The notes under the pieces: model-generated
The model's input: the letters and a program-made list of their open reading frames with translations, nothing else
Database searches by the model: none
Told to the model about the DNA's origin: nothing
Program-made: the position numbers and the translations under genes
Assembly: GCF_000212375.1 (NCBI RefSeq)
Contig: NC_015501.1
Span: 2,108,001 to 2,172,000, forward strand
DNA: 64,000 bases
Direction of reading: 5' to 3'
Source of the DNA: Porphyromonas asaccharolytica DSM 20707
GTDB taxonomy: Bacteria; Bacteroidota; Bacteroidia; Bacteroidales; Porphyromonadaceae
In this document: piece after piece, positions 41,702-49,609 of the stretch
Layout: each line of letters starts with the position of its first letter
Position numbering within the stretch: position 1 is the stretch's first letter

Positions 41702-42319
41702 CTATTGAGTTATAGGTTTTGTATTTGCATGATTGGTCAGTCCCTGCCTGAGGAGCTGCTTCATCGCAGCGATGATGCGTAGGTAGTCCTCCTTGCCGTA
41801 CTCATGATGGTAGCGATTGATGTAAGGTGCCTCTAGACTCTTGAAGCTCTTGAGGAGCAGGTAGGCTGTCGAGTTGATATCTGGGACTAGTAACTCTCCT
41901 CGATCGTGTCCCTCCTGTAGGATCCGCTTGAGCATGTCGTACTCGCTCTGGTCATACTTGAGGCGAAGACGCTCGATGTTGAAGCTATCGCTAAAGAAGC
42001 TCGCATTATGCACGCCCTGTCTTTGCACTGTCTTCTGTATCAGCTGCAGATGATTGTCTAGCAGTACCAGCAGCTTAGTGATCGCATCGCCCGGACGAGA
42101 CAACACCTCGCTCAGCGACTGGCTCATCAGACTGATCTCCCGCTCTATGACCGCCATGAGCAGTGCCTGCTTGTCCTTATAATAAGTGTAGACCGTGCGC
42201 CGACTGCACCCCACAGCCTCTGCAATAGCGACCATGGTCGTCTCCTCGACTCCTTGCTGCACAAAGAGCGTGTGAGCCATTTGGACGATGCGCTGGCGCA
42301 TGTGTTGTGTTGAGGTCAT
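41702..42319 (-). CDS. TetR/AcrR-family transcriptional regulator
   Basis: About 205 residues; ATG 42319 (MTSTQHMRQRIVQMAH) is preferred to the GTG 6 bases upstream. The DNA-binding helix-turn-helix is VEETTMVAIAEAVGCSRRTV followed by YTYYKDKQALLMAVIE. The C-terminal ligand domain is diverse, and no ligand can be assigned. It is divergent from the histidine kinase 107 bases away and in tandem with fabG. Confidence 0.9.
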   Translation of the reverse strand: MTSTQHMRQRIVQMAHTLFVQQGVEETTMVAIAEAVGCSRRTVYTYYKDKQALLMAVIEREISLMSQSLSEVLSRPGDAITKLLVLLDNHLQLIQKTVQRQGVHNASFFSDSFNIERLRLKYDQSEYDMLKRILQEGHDRGELLVPDINSTAYLLLKSFKSLEAPYINRYHHEYGKEDYLRIIAAMKQLLRQGLTNHANTKPITQ

Positions 42320-42426
42320 AGGCACGTGGACGATAATAAAAGCGTGAGATATCCGTTACAAAGATACAGCTTTGCGCCGAAAGTGCCCTTTGGGATCGAG
42401 CGCACGCCCTTTTAATCCTCACCCAC

Positions 42427-43596
42427 ATGTCATCCACCAGGAGATTACTCGGCTCCCTACCTACCAATATACTACTTGTCGTGCTGGCACTCGTCGTGGC
42501 ACTCCTCCCGCTCATCCTCTCGGAGCCACTCGTGAGACGCATGGCTGATGAGGAGCGACTCAAGATGCAGACCTGGGCCGAGGCGACCGAGTGCATAGCT
42601 AGCCAAAGCGACGAGCAGCTCAATGCCTTAGCCCTCCAAATATTAGAGTCAAACACCACCATACCGCTCATCCTCACAGACAGCCTCGGGAACATCCTAG
42701 GATACAAAAACATTGACTCCGCGGCGGTCGCTCGTGACTCAACCTATCTGGAGAAGCGGCTCACAGCTTTTCGCTCTGGCTACGCTCCTATCGAGATTGA
42801 CCTAGGTACCGCTGGACGCCAATACCTTTACTACAGCGACAGCAGTAACCTAAGGCGGTTGCTACGCTTCCCCTATCTGCAGACAGGTATCTTCATCCTC
42901 TACATCATCATCCTCGTCCTCACCATTCGTAGCCTACTGCACTGGGAGCAGGACCGTATATGGGTCGGGCTCAGCAAGGAGACCGCCCACCAGCTCGGCA
43001 CGCCCATCTCCTCGCTCATGGCGTGGACCGAACTGCTCAAGAGTTACGACCTACCCCCCGAAATCATCGAGAGCATAGGCCAAGATGTCAATCGCCTCGA
43101 ACTGATCGCCCACCGCTTCCAGAAGGTCGGCAGCCTACCCGAGCTGACGCCCATAGAGCTCAACGGACTGGTCGCCACCTCCGTGCAGTACCTCTCACGA
43201 CGCATCTCCAGACAGGTAGAGATCGTCTTTGAGCCAGCACCCGAGGAGCTCTGCTGCCTCATCACGCCCGACCTCATGAGCTGGGTCATAGAGAACATCG
43301 TCAAGAACGGCGTCGACGCGATGGACGGCAAGGGCACGATCACCATCACGACAGAGGCTCACGGCAAGAACGCCTACCTAGAGATCACCGACACGGGCCG
43401 TGGTATGACACGAGCCACGCAGCGCATGATCTTCAAGCCAGGCTTCACCACCAAGGAGCGTGGCTGGGGGCTCGGCTTATCGCTCGCACGTCGCATCATA
43501 CGGCACTACTTCCGCGGGCGCATCTACGTCAAGCGCTCCGAGCTACAAGTCGGCACCACCTTCCGTATCACCCTCCCCCTGCAGCAGCTCCCCTAG
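42427..43596 (+). CDS. Sensor histidine kinase (orphan)
   Basis: 389 residues. Two transmembrane helices (about 13-34 and 155-176) bracket a periplasmic sensor region of 115-120 residues. A DHp domain has the phospho-acceptor His in KETAHQLGTPISSLMAWTEL. The GHKL ATPase domain shows VIENIVKNGVDAM (N box), ITDTGRGM, and KERGWGLGLSLARRI. No response-regulator gene is adjacent, and the divergent neighbour is tetR. Confidence 0.9.
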   Translation: MSSTRRLLGSLPTNILLVVLALVVALLPLILSEPLVRRMADEERLKMQTWAEATECIASQSDEQLNALALQILESNTTIPLILTDSLGNILGYKNIDSAAVARDSTYLEKRLTAFRSGYAPIEIDLGTAGRQYLYYSDSSNLRRLLRFPYLQTGIFILYIIILVLTIRSLLHWEQDRIWVGLSKETAHQLGTPISSLMAWTELLKSYDLPPEIIESIGQDVNRLELIAHRFQKVGSLPELTPIELNGLVATSVQYLSRRISRQVEIVFEPAPEELCCLITPDLMSWVIENIVKNGVDAMDGKGTITITTEAHGKNAYLEITDTGRGMTRATQRMIFKPGFTTKERGWGLGLSLARRIIRHYFRGRIYVKRSELQVGTTFRITLPLQQLP

Positions 43597-43765
43597 CCAG
43601 CCTATCTCCATTCGGCCAAAAGCGGAAACGAAACACGGCCAAAAATGGAAACGCCGAAAGAGAGTTCTTCGTTTTAAGCTAATAGCGAGCGGATTAGCTT
43701 TAGTTTCTCTTGACTATCTCGGCAATGCTCCTTAGGAACGCAACGCTTCTGTGCGGATGGTCTAA

Positions 43766-43958
43766 AATCTCTACGGAGGAAATCCCAAATAGCTCGCTGG
43801 AAAATCAAAATTCTCCACGTAGGCGAGAAATAAAACTTCGGAGGAATCAAATAAAACTTCGGAGGAATCAAATGATAAGTCCGAGGAATTTTTTATTCCC
43901 CACCTGGAGAATAAAAAATATCCACGTGAGAAATGGGTCGTTTCTCACGTGGATATCT
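43766..43958. repeat. CCACGTGG modular palindromic element, copy 5 (three inner units)
   Basis: CTCTACGGAGGAAATCCC and CCACGTAGGCGAGAAATAAA precede three units of a 20-bp CTTCGGAGGAATCAAAT repeat, the last one diverged. ATATCCACGTGAG and CTCACGTGGATAT close it. It occupies the gap between the histidine kinase and the GYF protein (convergent 3' ends); the rest of 43597-44048 has no gene. Confidence 0.85.
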
Positions 43959-44048
43959 AAAAGCGGTTGTTTTGTAGTCAGAATGCTCGATGAGATTGAT
44001 TAGTTGCTCACGGGAGCAAGCTACCCATCGGATAGCTAAGAGACTGTC

Positions 44049-44579
44049 TTACAAAGCTGCCGAGATTGCCGACGTGGCAGCAATAGCTATGAATACGAAG
44101 ATGGCTATGGCAACGCCTATGCACACAGCGGCGGCAATGGTAAGCCCCTTAGCCCACAGGAGCGAGTTGCGACTTGCGTTCTCAGCTTCTGCGTAGTTGC
44201 CTCTATCATAGTACGTAAAGACTTGTATCGAGTAGACAAGCGGTATGATCCCTAGCGGGAAGAAGAATAAGACGCAGAGGATGCTCCACAACAGATTGTC
44301 GGGTGGCATCTTGGGGCGATTTTGTGGTTGCATGTAGCTACCCCTCGGTGCGCCAAAGCCATACGGGGAGCCATAAGCTGGAGCCCCCGCATAGGGATTG
44401 GGACCAGGGGCTTGGTACTCAAAGAGAATGCGTAGCTCATCCAGTTCTTGAGCCGGACAAGCATCGCTCATACCCTCGACGCGTATCATAGTCTGGGGAG
44501 TAATCCTTCGTGCGGACAACTCCTCAACCGTGTAGGGACCTAGCTCCTGTCCATTGCAGACGATATAGTACTGCCTCAT
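44049..44579 (-). CDS. GYF-domain/CD225-like membrane protein
   Basis: 176 residues. Residues 1-50 form a GYF_2-like domain (YYIVCNGQELGPYTVEEL, TMIRVEGM). A Pro/Gly/Tyr-rich linker follows (PGPNPYAGAPAYGSPYG). Then come two membrane helices separated by a short acidic loop, with CVLFFFPLGIIPLVYS and the WAKGLTIAAAV segment, like bacterial CD225/dispanin proteins. The biological role is unknown. A minus-strand promoter lies about 92 bases upstream. Confidence 0.8.
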   Translation of the reverse strand: MRQYYIVCNGQELGPYTVEELSARRITPQTMIRVEGMSDACPAQELDELRILFEYQAPGPNPYAGAPAYGSPYGFGAPRGSYMQPQNRPKMPPDNLLWSILCVLFFFPLGIIPLVYSIQVFTYYDRGNYAEAENASRNSLLWAKGLTIAAAVCIGVAIAIFVFIAIAATSAISAAL

Positions 44580-44670
44580 ACGCCTAGTTTAGTTTATGAT
44601 CTGTATGAGCGAGATCGCAAAACTTAGCAAAGCTCAAGCTCTCTCTGACTCAATCTATGTGCTTCGTACG

Positions 44671-44701
44671 CAAAGGTATGTAATCACTTGGACTTATACA
44701 A
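44671..44701 (-). promoter_or_regulatory. Promoter of the GYF/CD225 gene
   Basis: The minus strand has TACCTTTG at 44678-44671 and TTG at 44701-44699, 20 bases apart. Confidence 0.6.
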
Positions 44702-44754
44702 TAGTGCTAGATGCTACAGGTTAAATATCAATAGCACGCTCGAAAGATGTGTCG

Positions 44755-44800
44755 CCCTCTAACCTCTAATGTCTAACCTCTAATCTCTGGTCTCCCCTCT
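44755..44800 (+). repeat. TCTAACC-type degenerate tandem repeat, copy 6
   Basis: CCTCTAACC-TCTAATG-TCTAACC-TCTAATC-TCTGGTC-TCC units lie about 20 bases before the -7 box of rsmA. Confidence 0.65.
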
Positions 44801-44818
44801 CCCTTGACGGAAAAGTTG

Positions 44819-44826
44819 TACTTTTG
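44819..44826 (+). promoter_or_regulatory. -7 box (TACTTTTG) for rsmA
   Basis: Matches TAnnTTTG, 23 bases before the rsmA ATG. The TTG near 44804 is too close to be a standard -33. Confidence 0.55.
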
Positions 44827-44849
44827 ACACGACAACGAGCGAAAGAACT

Positions 44850-45665
44850 ATGGATTCTGTACGAGCAAAGAAATATCTAGGGCAGCACTTTCTCACGGAC
44901 CACGGCGCAGCACAGCGCATTGCCGACTCGGTCGCCGACTATCTCGGTACGCCGATCCTAGAGGTAGGCCCTGGCATGGGCGTCCTGACGCAGCCACTCC
45001 TAGAGGCGGGGCACGACCTGCAGGTGATCGACATAGATCATGAGAGTATCGAGTATCTGCACCAGCACTTCCCGCAATTGAGCCAAGAGGGGCGGATCAT
45101 CGAGGGAGACTTTCTCAAGCTCCCCGCTGAGGAGCTGATCCCTGGTCGGGCGGACATGCCTTTTGTGGTGATCGGCAACTATCCGTACAATATCTCTTCG
45201 CAGATCTTCTTTCGCATCCTAGAGCTACGCGAGCGCATCCCTGCTGTGGCGGGCATGCTACAGCACGAGGTGGCACAGCGGCTGTGCGCCTCGCCTGGAG
45301 GGCGTGACTACGGCATCCTGAGCGTCTTGCTCCAGTGCTGGTACGACTGCGACTACCTCTTTAAGGTGTCTAAGCGCGACTTCAATCCACCGCCCAAGGT
45401 AGATGGTGGCGTGATGATCGCACGACGAAATAGTCGCACCGAGTTGCCCTGCGATGAGGCTAACTTCAAGCGGGTGGTCAAAACCGCCTTCGGGCAGCGG
45501 CGGAAGATGCTGCGCAATGCCTTGATGTCACTCTTTGGCAAGGAGTTCCCCTACGCTGATCATGAGATCTTCACGCTCCGTGCAGAGCGTCTCTCGGTAG
45601 AGGACTTTATCAGTCTCACCTTGATGTACGAAGCACTACCAACTGACAACCTAACAACACCTTAA
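44850..45665 (+). CDS. rsmA: 16S rRNA (adenine(1518)-N6/adenine(1519)-N6)-dimethyltransferase
   Basis: Dimethylates two adjacent adenines at the 3' end of 16S rRNA during 30S maturation. The 271 residues carry YLGQHFLTD, the SAM-binding EVGPGMGVLTQPLLE, IDIDHES, and the catalytic NYPYNISSQI. The C-terminal RMA/FxQRRKMLRN region (TAFGQRRKMLRNAL) is present. It precedes the alkaline phosphatase by 11 bases. Confidence 0.96.
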   Translation: MDSVRAKKYLGQHFLTDHGAAQRIADSVADYLGTPILEVGPGMGVLTQPLLEAGHDLQVIDIDHESIEYLHQHFPQLSQEGRIIEGDFLKLPAEELIPGRADMPFVVIGNYPYNISSQIFFRILELRERIPAVAGMLQHEVAQRLCASPGGRDYGILSVLLQCWYDCDYLFKVSKRDFNPPPKVDGGVMIARRNSRTELPCDEANFKRVVKTAFGQRRKMLRNALMSLFGKEFPYADHEIFTLRAERLSVEDFISLTLMYEALPTDNLTTP

Positions 45666-45676
45666 ATACAACCTTT

Positions 45677-47368
45677 ATGAAAAGCATCTTGCGTATCTTA
45701 CTGCTGCTCCTCCCCACGCTCTCACTGGTAGGGCAGCAAAAGGAGTACCCCCTACCAGAGCACCCTGCGAAGAATGTGATCCTCCTCATCTCGGACGGCA
45801 CCTCGCTACCGGCAGTCTCATTGGCTCGTTGGTACCAAAGGGCACTGGACCCTCAGGCGCAGCACCTAGCACTCGACCCTTACCTCTCGGGGAGTGTCAT
45901 CACCTACTGCTCTAATGCACCGATCGGGGACTCGGCTCCGACCACCTCGTGCTATATGACGGGCGTTCCCTCGATCGATGGCTTTATCGCGACCTATCCG
46001 TACAGCGAGCCACACAATGACCTCGTACCGCTCGACTCCTCGTGGGCTTACCGTCCTGTCGTGACCCTTTTGGAAGCTGCCAAGCAGACGCAAGGCAAGC
46101 GTATCGGGGTCGTCTGCACGTGTGAGTTTCCGCATGCTACGCCAGCAGACTGCACGGCTCATACGCCTTCTCGCAAGCTCTACAAGAGCATCGTGCCACA
46201 GATGGTGGACAATGGCGTGGACCTCCTCCTGGGTGGTGGCACCTCGCTGATGACGAGTGAACTAAAGGAGCGTCTGAACCGCCAGGGTATAGCGCTTTAC
46301 CTCGATGATCTCGCAGCTATGCGAGCGCATCGAGGGGGCGGTATGTGGGCACTTTTTGGAGATATGGATATGCCGTACGATATGGACAGGCGTTCGCTGG
46401 GAGACACGCTGCGCTACCCTTCGCTGGCTGAGATGACGGAGACGGCAATCCGTAATCTGGAGAACCCTAACGGCTTCGTCCTGATGGTCGAGGGCAGCAA
46501 GGTAGACTGGGCGGCTCACGCCAACGATCCCGTGGCGATGGCTACGGAGTTTCTAGCTTTTGACAAGGCGGTTGCCGTGGCGCTGGACTATGCACAGCGG
46601 GACGGGAATACGATCGTCCTCGTGACGGCAGACCATGGAAATAGCGGTATGAGCATCGGTCGTGTGGATCGAGGCTATGCGCGTCTGACACTCGATGAAC
46701 TGATCAAGCCGCTGACGCGCTTTCGCTACAGTTCGGTAGAGCTAGGACGTAAGACAAGTCAGACGGCTCTCTCACTCCTTGCCGATAGTCTCTACATCTG
46801 GAGCGGCATACGTCCCTCGGAGGAGGAGCTAGCAGAGATCAATGCAATCGAGGACTACGCCTGCTCGACACTCTCGGCTGAGCAACGCAAAGCGAAGTAT
46901 GCTGAGCTGGGCTGGAGCCAGAAGTACCGTCTGAAGGAGTACTTCGTTGACTGGATGAAGCGTCATCTGCTCATCGGCTTTACGACGCACGGACATACGG
47001 GCGAAGAGGTCTTTCTCGCTAGCTACACGCCACAGCGGTTGACGCCGATCAGAGGTTGTGTGACCAACATTGATCTGCATAACTATATGCGTACGCAGCT
47101 GGGTCTGAAGCAGACGATGATGGAGCTGTCGGAGGAGTACTATGCGCCACACGATGCGCTCTTTCCTCAGGCTCAGTGCGAGATAACGGGTGATCAGCCC
47201 GAGGAGAAGCGGATCACGATCCACTACAAGGGACACGAGATCGAGCTACGCGCCTACCAGCGCAGAGCATGGGTTGACGGGGTGGAGCAAGAGCTTCCGA
47301 CGCCTGTCGTCTATGTCTCCGAGACGAACAAGTTTTACCTCTCTCGCACCTTGGCGCGCCAGCTTTAG
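45677..47368 (+). CDS. Alkaline phosphatase (periplasmic, PhoA superfamily)
   Basis: Releases phosphate from organic phosphoesters outside the cytoplasm. The 563 residues have a signal peptide (MKSILRILLLLLPTLSLVG). The metal-binding ILLISDGTS carries the Asp. The nucleophile Ser sits in GDSAPTTSCYMTG, then HTPSRKLYKSI, VEGSKVDWAAHANDP (metal and Mg ligands), and TADHGNSG near the end. Members of this family use two Zn and one Mg. It lies 11 bases after rsmA and abuts the convergent EamA gene with no spacer. Confidence 0.9.
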   Translation: MKSILRILLLLLPTLSLVGQQKEYPLPEHPAKNVILLISDGTSLPAVSLARWYQRALDPQAQHLALDPYLSGSVITYCSNAPIGDSAPTTSCYMTGVPSIDGFIATYPYSEPHNDLVPLDSSWAYRPVVTLLEAAKQTQGKRIGVVCTCEFPHATPADCTAHTPSRKLYKSIVPQMVDNGVDLLLGGGTSLMTSELKERLNRQGIALYLDDLAAMRAHRGGGMWALFGDMDMPYDMDRRSLGDTLRYPSLAEMTETAIRNLENPNGFVLMVEGSKVDWAAHANDPVAMATEFLAFDKAVAVALDYAQRDGNTIVLVTADHGNSGMSIGRVDRGYARLTLDELIKPLTRFRYSSVELGRKTSQTALSLLADSLYIWSGIRPSEEELAEINAIEDYACSTLSAEQRKAKYAELGWSQKYRLKEYFVDWMKRHLLIGFTTHGHTGEEVFLASYTPQRLTPIRGCVTNIDLHNYMRTQLGLKQTMMELSEEYYAPHDALFPQAQCEITGDQPEEKRITIHYKGHEIELRAYQRRAWVDGVEQELPTPVVYVSETNKFYLSRTLARQL

Positions 47369-48289
47369 CTACACTTGCTTGAGTCGGCGCATCAGAAGCG
47401 GCGACACGACTAGTAGCAGGACCGCCAGCAGGACGACACCGATGCCGATGCCTTGACCTAGGGAGAGTTCCTCGCCTAGAGCTAATGCCCCCACGAGGAC
47501 GGCTGTGAGTGGCTCTAGCGCCCCCATAATGGCGGTCGGTGTGGAGCCTATTCGCTGTACCGCCCAGACGAGCGTGATATTGGCGCAGACGGTCGGGATG
47601 AGTGCTAGCAGGGCGGTATAGATCCACTGCGTCGTATTGTCCAGGAGGAGACTGGCGCCTGTAGCTTTGCAAAAGAGCGCAAAGAGTATGGCCGAGAGTC
47701 CCATCACGTAGGTGGTCAGTTTGAAGCTGCTCATCGGCTCCAGGCGGGAGTGCCGAAGGATGACGATGTAGGTGGCGTAGCAAAAGCCTGAGAAGAGTAC
47801 TGTGAACAACGGCCGCAGCGGGATAGCAGTCACGTCAGACTCAAAGAAGCCTGAGATAAGCGACACGCCACATAAAGCTAAGAGGACAGCCAGCCCTTGC
47901 AGTAGGTTTATCCGCTGACGAAAGACGAGAAACATGAGCAGTACTACAAACGTTGGATAGCTGAAGTGAAGCACCGTAGCAACTCCTGACGGCATATGCT
48001 GATACCCCTCGATGAGCAGGAAGGAGGAGAAGAAGTACAAGACAGACAAAGCGAGCAGGATCAAGAAGCTTCGCCACGATATGCGTAGCGACTCTCTACG
48101 TATCACGACGATGCTGCCAACGATGAGTGCTGCGATGAGAAAGCGATACATCAGCACCGTCCCCTCTGCCACGCCCTGCGACAGCACGGGTATGCTCAGC
48201 AGTGGTATCAGTCCAAAGGTGGCCGATGAGATGAGTCCCATCAGATAGCCTAGCCAGTCGGTCGAGGGGGTACTTGTCTTGTCTGTCAT
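47369..48289 (-). CDS. EamA-family (DMT) transporter
   Basis: A ten-helix membrane carrier of 306 residues; the two EamA repeats cover about 12-145 and 160-290. Typical stretches are YLMGLISSATFGLIPLL, VLMYRFLIAALIV, PSGVATVLHFSYPTFVVLLMF, YTALLALIPTVCANITLVWA and GSTPTAIMGALEPLTAVLVGA. The substrate is unknown. The stop codon is adjacent to that of the alkaline phosphatase (TAG then CTA), leaving no room for a terminator between the two. Confidence 0.85.
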   Translation of the reverse strand: MTDKTSTPSTDWLGYLMGLISSATFGLIPLLSIPVLSQGVAEGTVLMYRFLIAALIVGSIVVIRRESLRISWRSFLILLALSVLYFFSSFLLIEGYQHMPSGVATVLHFSYPTFVVLLMFLVFRQRINLLQGLAVLLALCGVSLISGFFESDVTAIPLRPLFTVLFSGFCYATYIVILRHSRLEPMSSFKLTTYVMGLSAILFALFCKATGASLLLDNTTQWIYTALLALIPTVCANITLVWAVQRIGSTPTAIMGALEPLTAVLVGALALGEELSLGQGIGIGVVLLAVLLLVVSPLLMRRLKQV

Positions 48290-48321
48290 ATAATATGAGA
48301 TTATTGGGTCGTATGGAAAAG

Positions 48322-48368
48322 GAGCCTCATTGCTCTAGCTACAGTCGTATGCTAGACCAATGAGGCTC
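48322..48368 (-). terminator. Terminator between rpoD and the EamA gene
   Basis: GAGCCTCATTG pairs with CAATGAGGCTC, with an inner TCTAGC/GCTAGA helix; a T-run follows on the minus strand. It ends the rpoD transcript. Confidence 0.85.
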
Positions 48369-48409
48369 TTTATGTAGTTGTGATGCGCCTCTGCTATCGA
48401 GCGAGACGA

Positions 48410-49276
48410 CTATCCAAGATATGCTTTTAAGTACTCGCAGCGGTCAGACTGCTTGAGACGACGGATCGCTTTCTCCTTGATCTGACGCACACGCTCACGA
48501 GAGAGCTTGGTGCGCTCACCGATCTCCTCGAGAGTCATCTCAGGACAACCGATGCCAAAGAAGCAGCGTAGCACCTCCGCCTCTCGATCTCCCAGCTGAT
48601 CCAGGATACGATCTATCTCAGCAGAGAGAGACTCGTTGATCAGACTACTATCGGTCGAGGGCGTGTCCTCATTGACCAGGACATCCAGCATGTTGTTGTC
48701 CTCGCCCTCCACAAAAGGAGCGTCGAGCGACTGATGCTTGCCCTGCACCTTGAGCGCCTCACGGATCTTGTCCTCGGGGAGCTCCAGCTCAGCAGCTATC
48801 TCCTGCGGACTAGGACGACGACCGTTGAGCTGCTCGAACTTGACGATCGCCTTATTCATCTTCTGCTGCAGTCCCACCTGATTGAGCGGTAGACGCACGA
48901 TGCGTGATTGCTCGGCAAGCGCCTGCAGGATAGACTGACGGATCCACCACACAGCGTAGGAGATGAACTTAAATCCGCGTGTCTCGTCAAACTTCTCGGC
49001 CGCCTTGATCATTCCAATATTTCCCTCATTGATCAGGTCAGGAAGGCTCAGGCCTTGGTTCTGATACTGCTTTGCCACAGAGACGACAAACCGGAGGTTG
49101 GCCTCCACCAGCTTGTTCAATGCACGCCGATTACCACGATGTATCTCTCGCGCCAGCTCCACCTCCTCTTCAGGAGATATGAGGCTCGTCCGCCCGATCT
49201 CTTGAAGGTAACGATCCAGCGACGCACTCTCACGGTTGGTGATCGACTGATTGATTTTTAATTGTCTCATTGCCAT
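48410..49276 (-). CDS. rpoD: Primary sigma factor RpoD (Bacteroidetes short type)
   Basis: Directs RNA polymerase to housekeeping promoters. The 288 residues hold region 1.2 ([10 protein letters not shown]), region 2 ([39 protein letters not shown]), region 3, and region 4 with [21 protein letters not shown]. Length and absence of the large N-terminal region 1.1 are typical for this phylum, which recognises TAnnTTTG -7 boxes like those seen here. 333 bases upstream hold no gene; a weak CGACCTTTG at 49466-49458 on the minus strand may be its -7 box. Confidence 0.95.
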   Translation of the reverse strand: MAMRQLKINQSITNRESASLDRYLQEIGRTSLISPEEEVELAREIHRGNRRALNKLVEANLRFVVSVAKQYQNQGLSLPDLINEGNIGMIKAAEKFDETRGFKFISYAVWWIRQSILQALAEQSRIVRLPLNQVGLQQKMNKAIVKFEQLNGRRPSPQEIAAELELPEDKIREALKVQGKHQSLDAPFVEGEDNNMLDVLVNEDTPSTDSSLINESLSAEIDRILDQLGDREAEVLRCFFGIGCPEMTLEEIGERTKLSRERVRQIKEKAIRRLKQSDRCEYLKAYLG

Positions 49277-49609
49277 GGCTATACTCGATTTAAAGGGTTA
49301 ACTCTACGCTTGTTGGTGCTAGTCGCCTAGCTCTTACTTTGAAATGACTGTGCTAAAGATACCACTCCTAGAGAGGGACGACTGAGATCTCGTCACAGAG
49401 CTGACAGCTGTAGCCTCTAAGAATGGGCAAATCAAGCCAGTGTACTCAAACCGATTGCAAAGGTCGTAAAAACAAACGACATAAGCAGTATCTGTAAGGC
49501 ACATTAACGCTTAAACGCTTAGATGAAGCTTCTTTTGACTCTCTAGCGAGCATCAGCAGCCCCAGCTTGCCTGTTCTTAGAGTGGTAAAATCCTAAAAGT
49601 TTATTTTCA
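49277..49609. other. Intergenic region upstream of rpoD
   Basis: No credible gene. TCTTAGAGTG (49575-49584) pairs with CACTCTAAGA (49611-49620) across the end of the penicillin-binding protein gene, forming a 10-bp stem with a long loop and no T-tail. A weak -7-like box is noted at 49458-49465. Confidence 0.5.

Noticed and set aside
47214-47783. 189-codon minus-strand ORF
   Set aside because: Out-of-frame shadow of the EamA transporter gene, Arg/His/Pro-rich with no motif.
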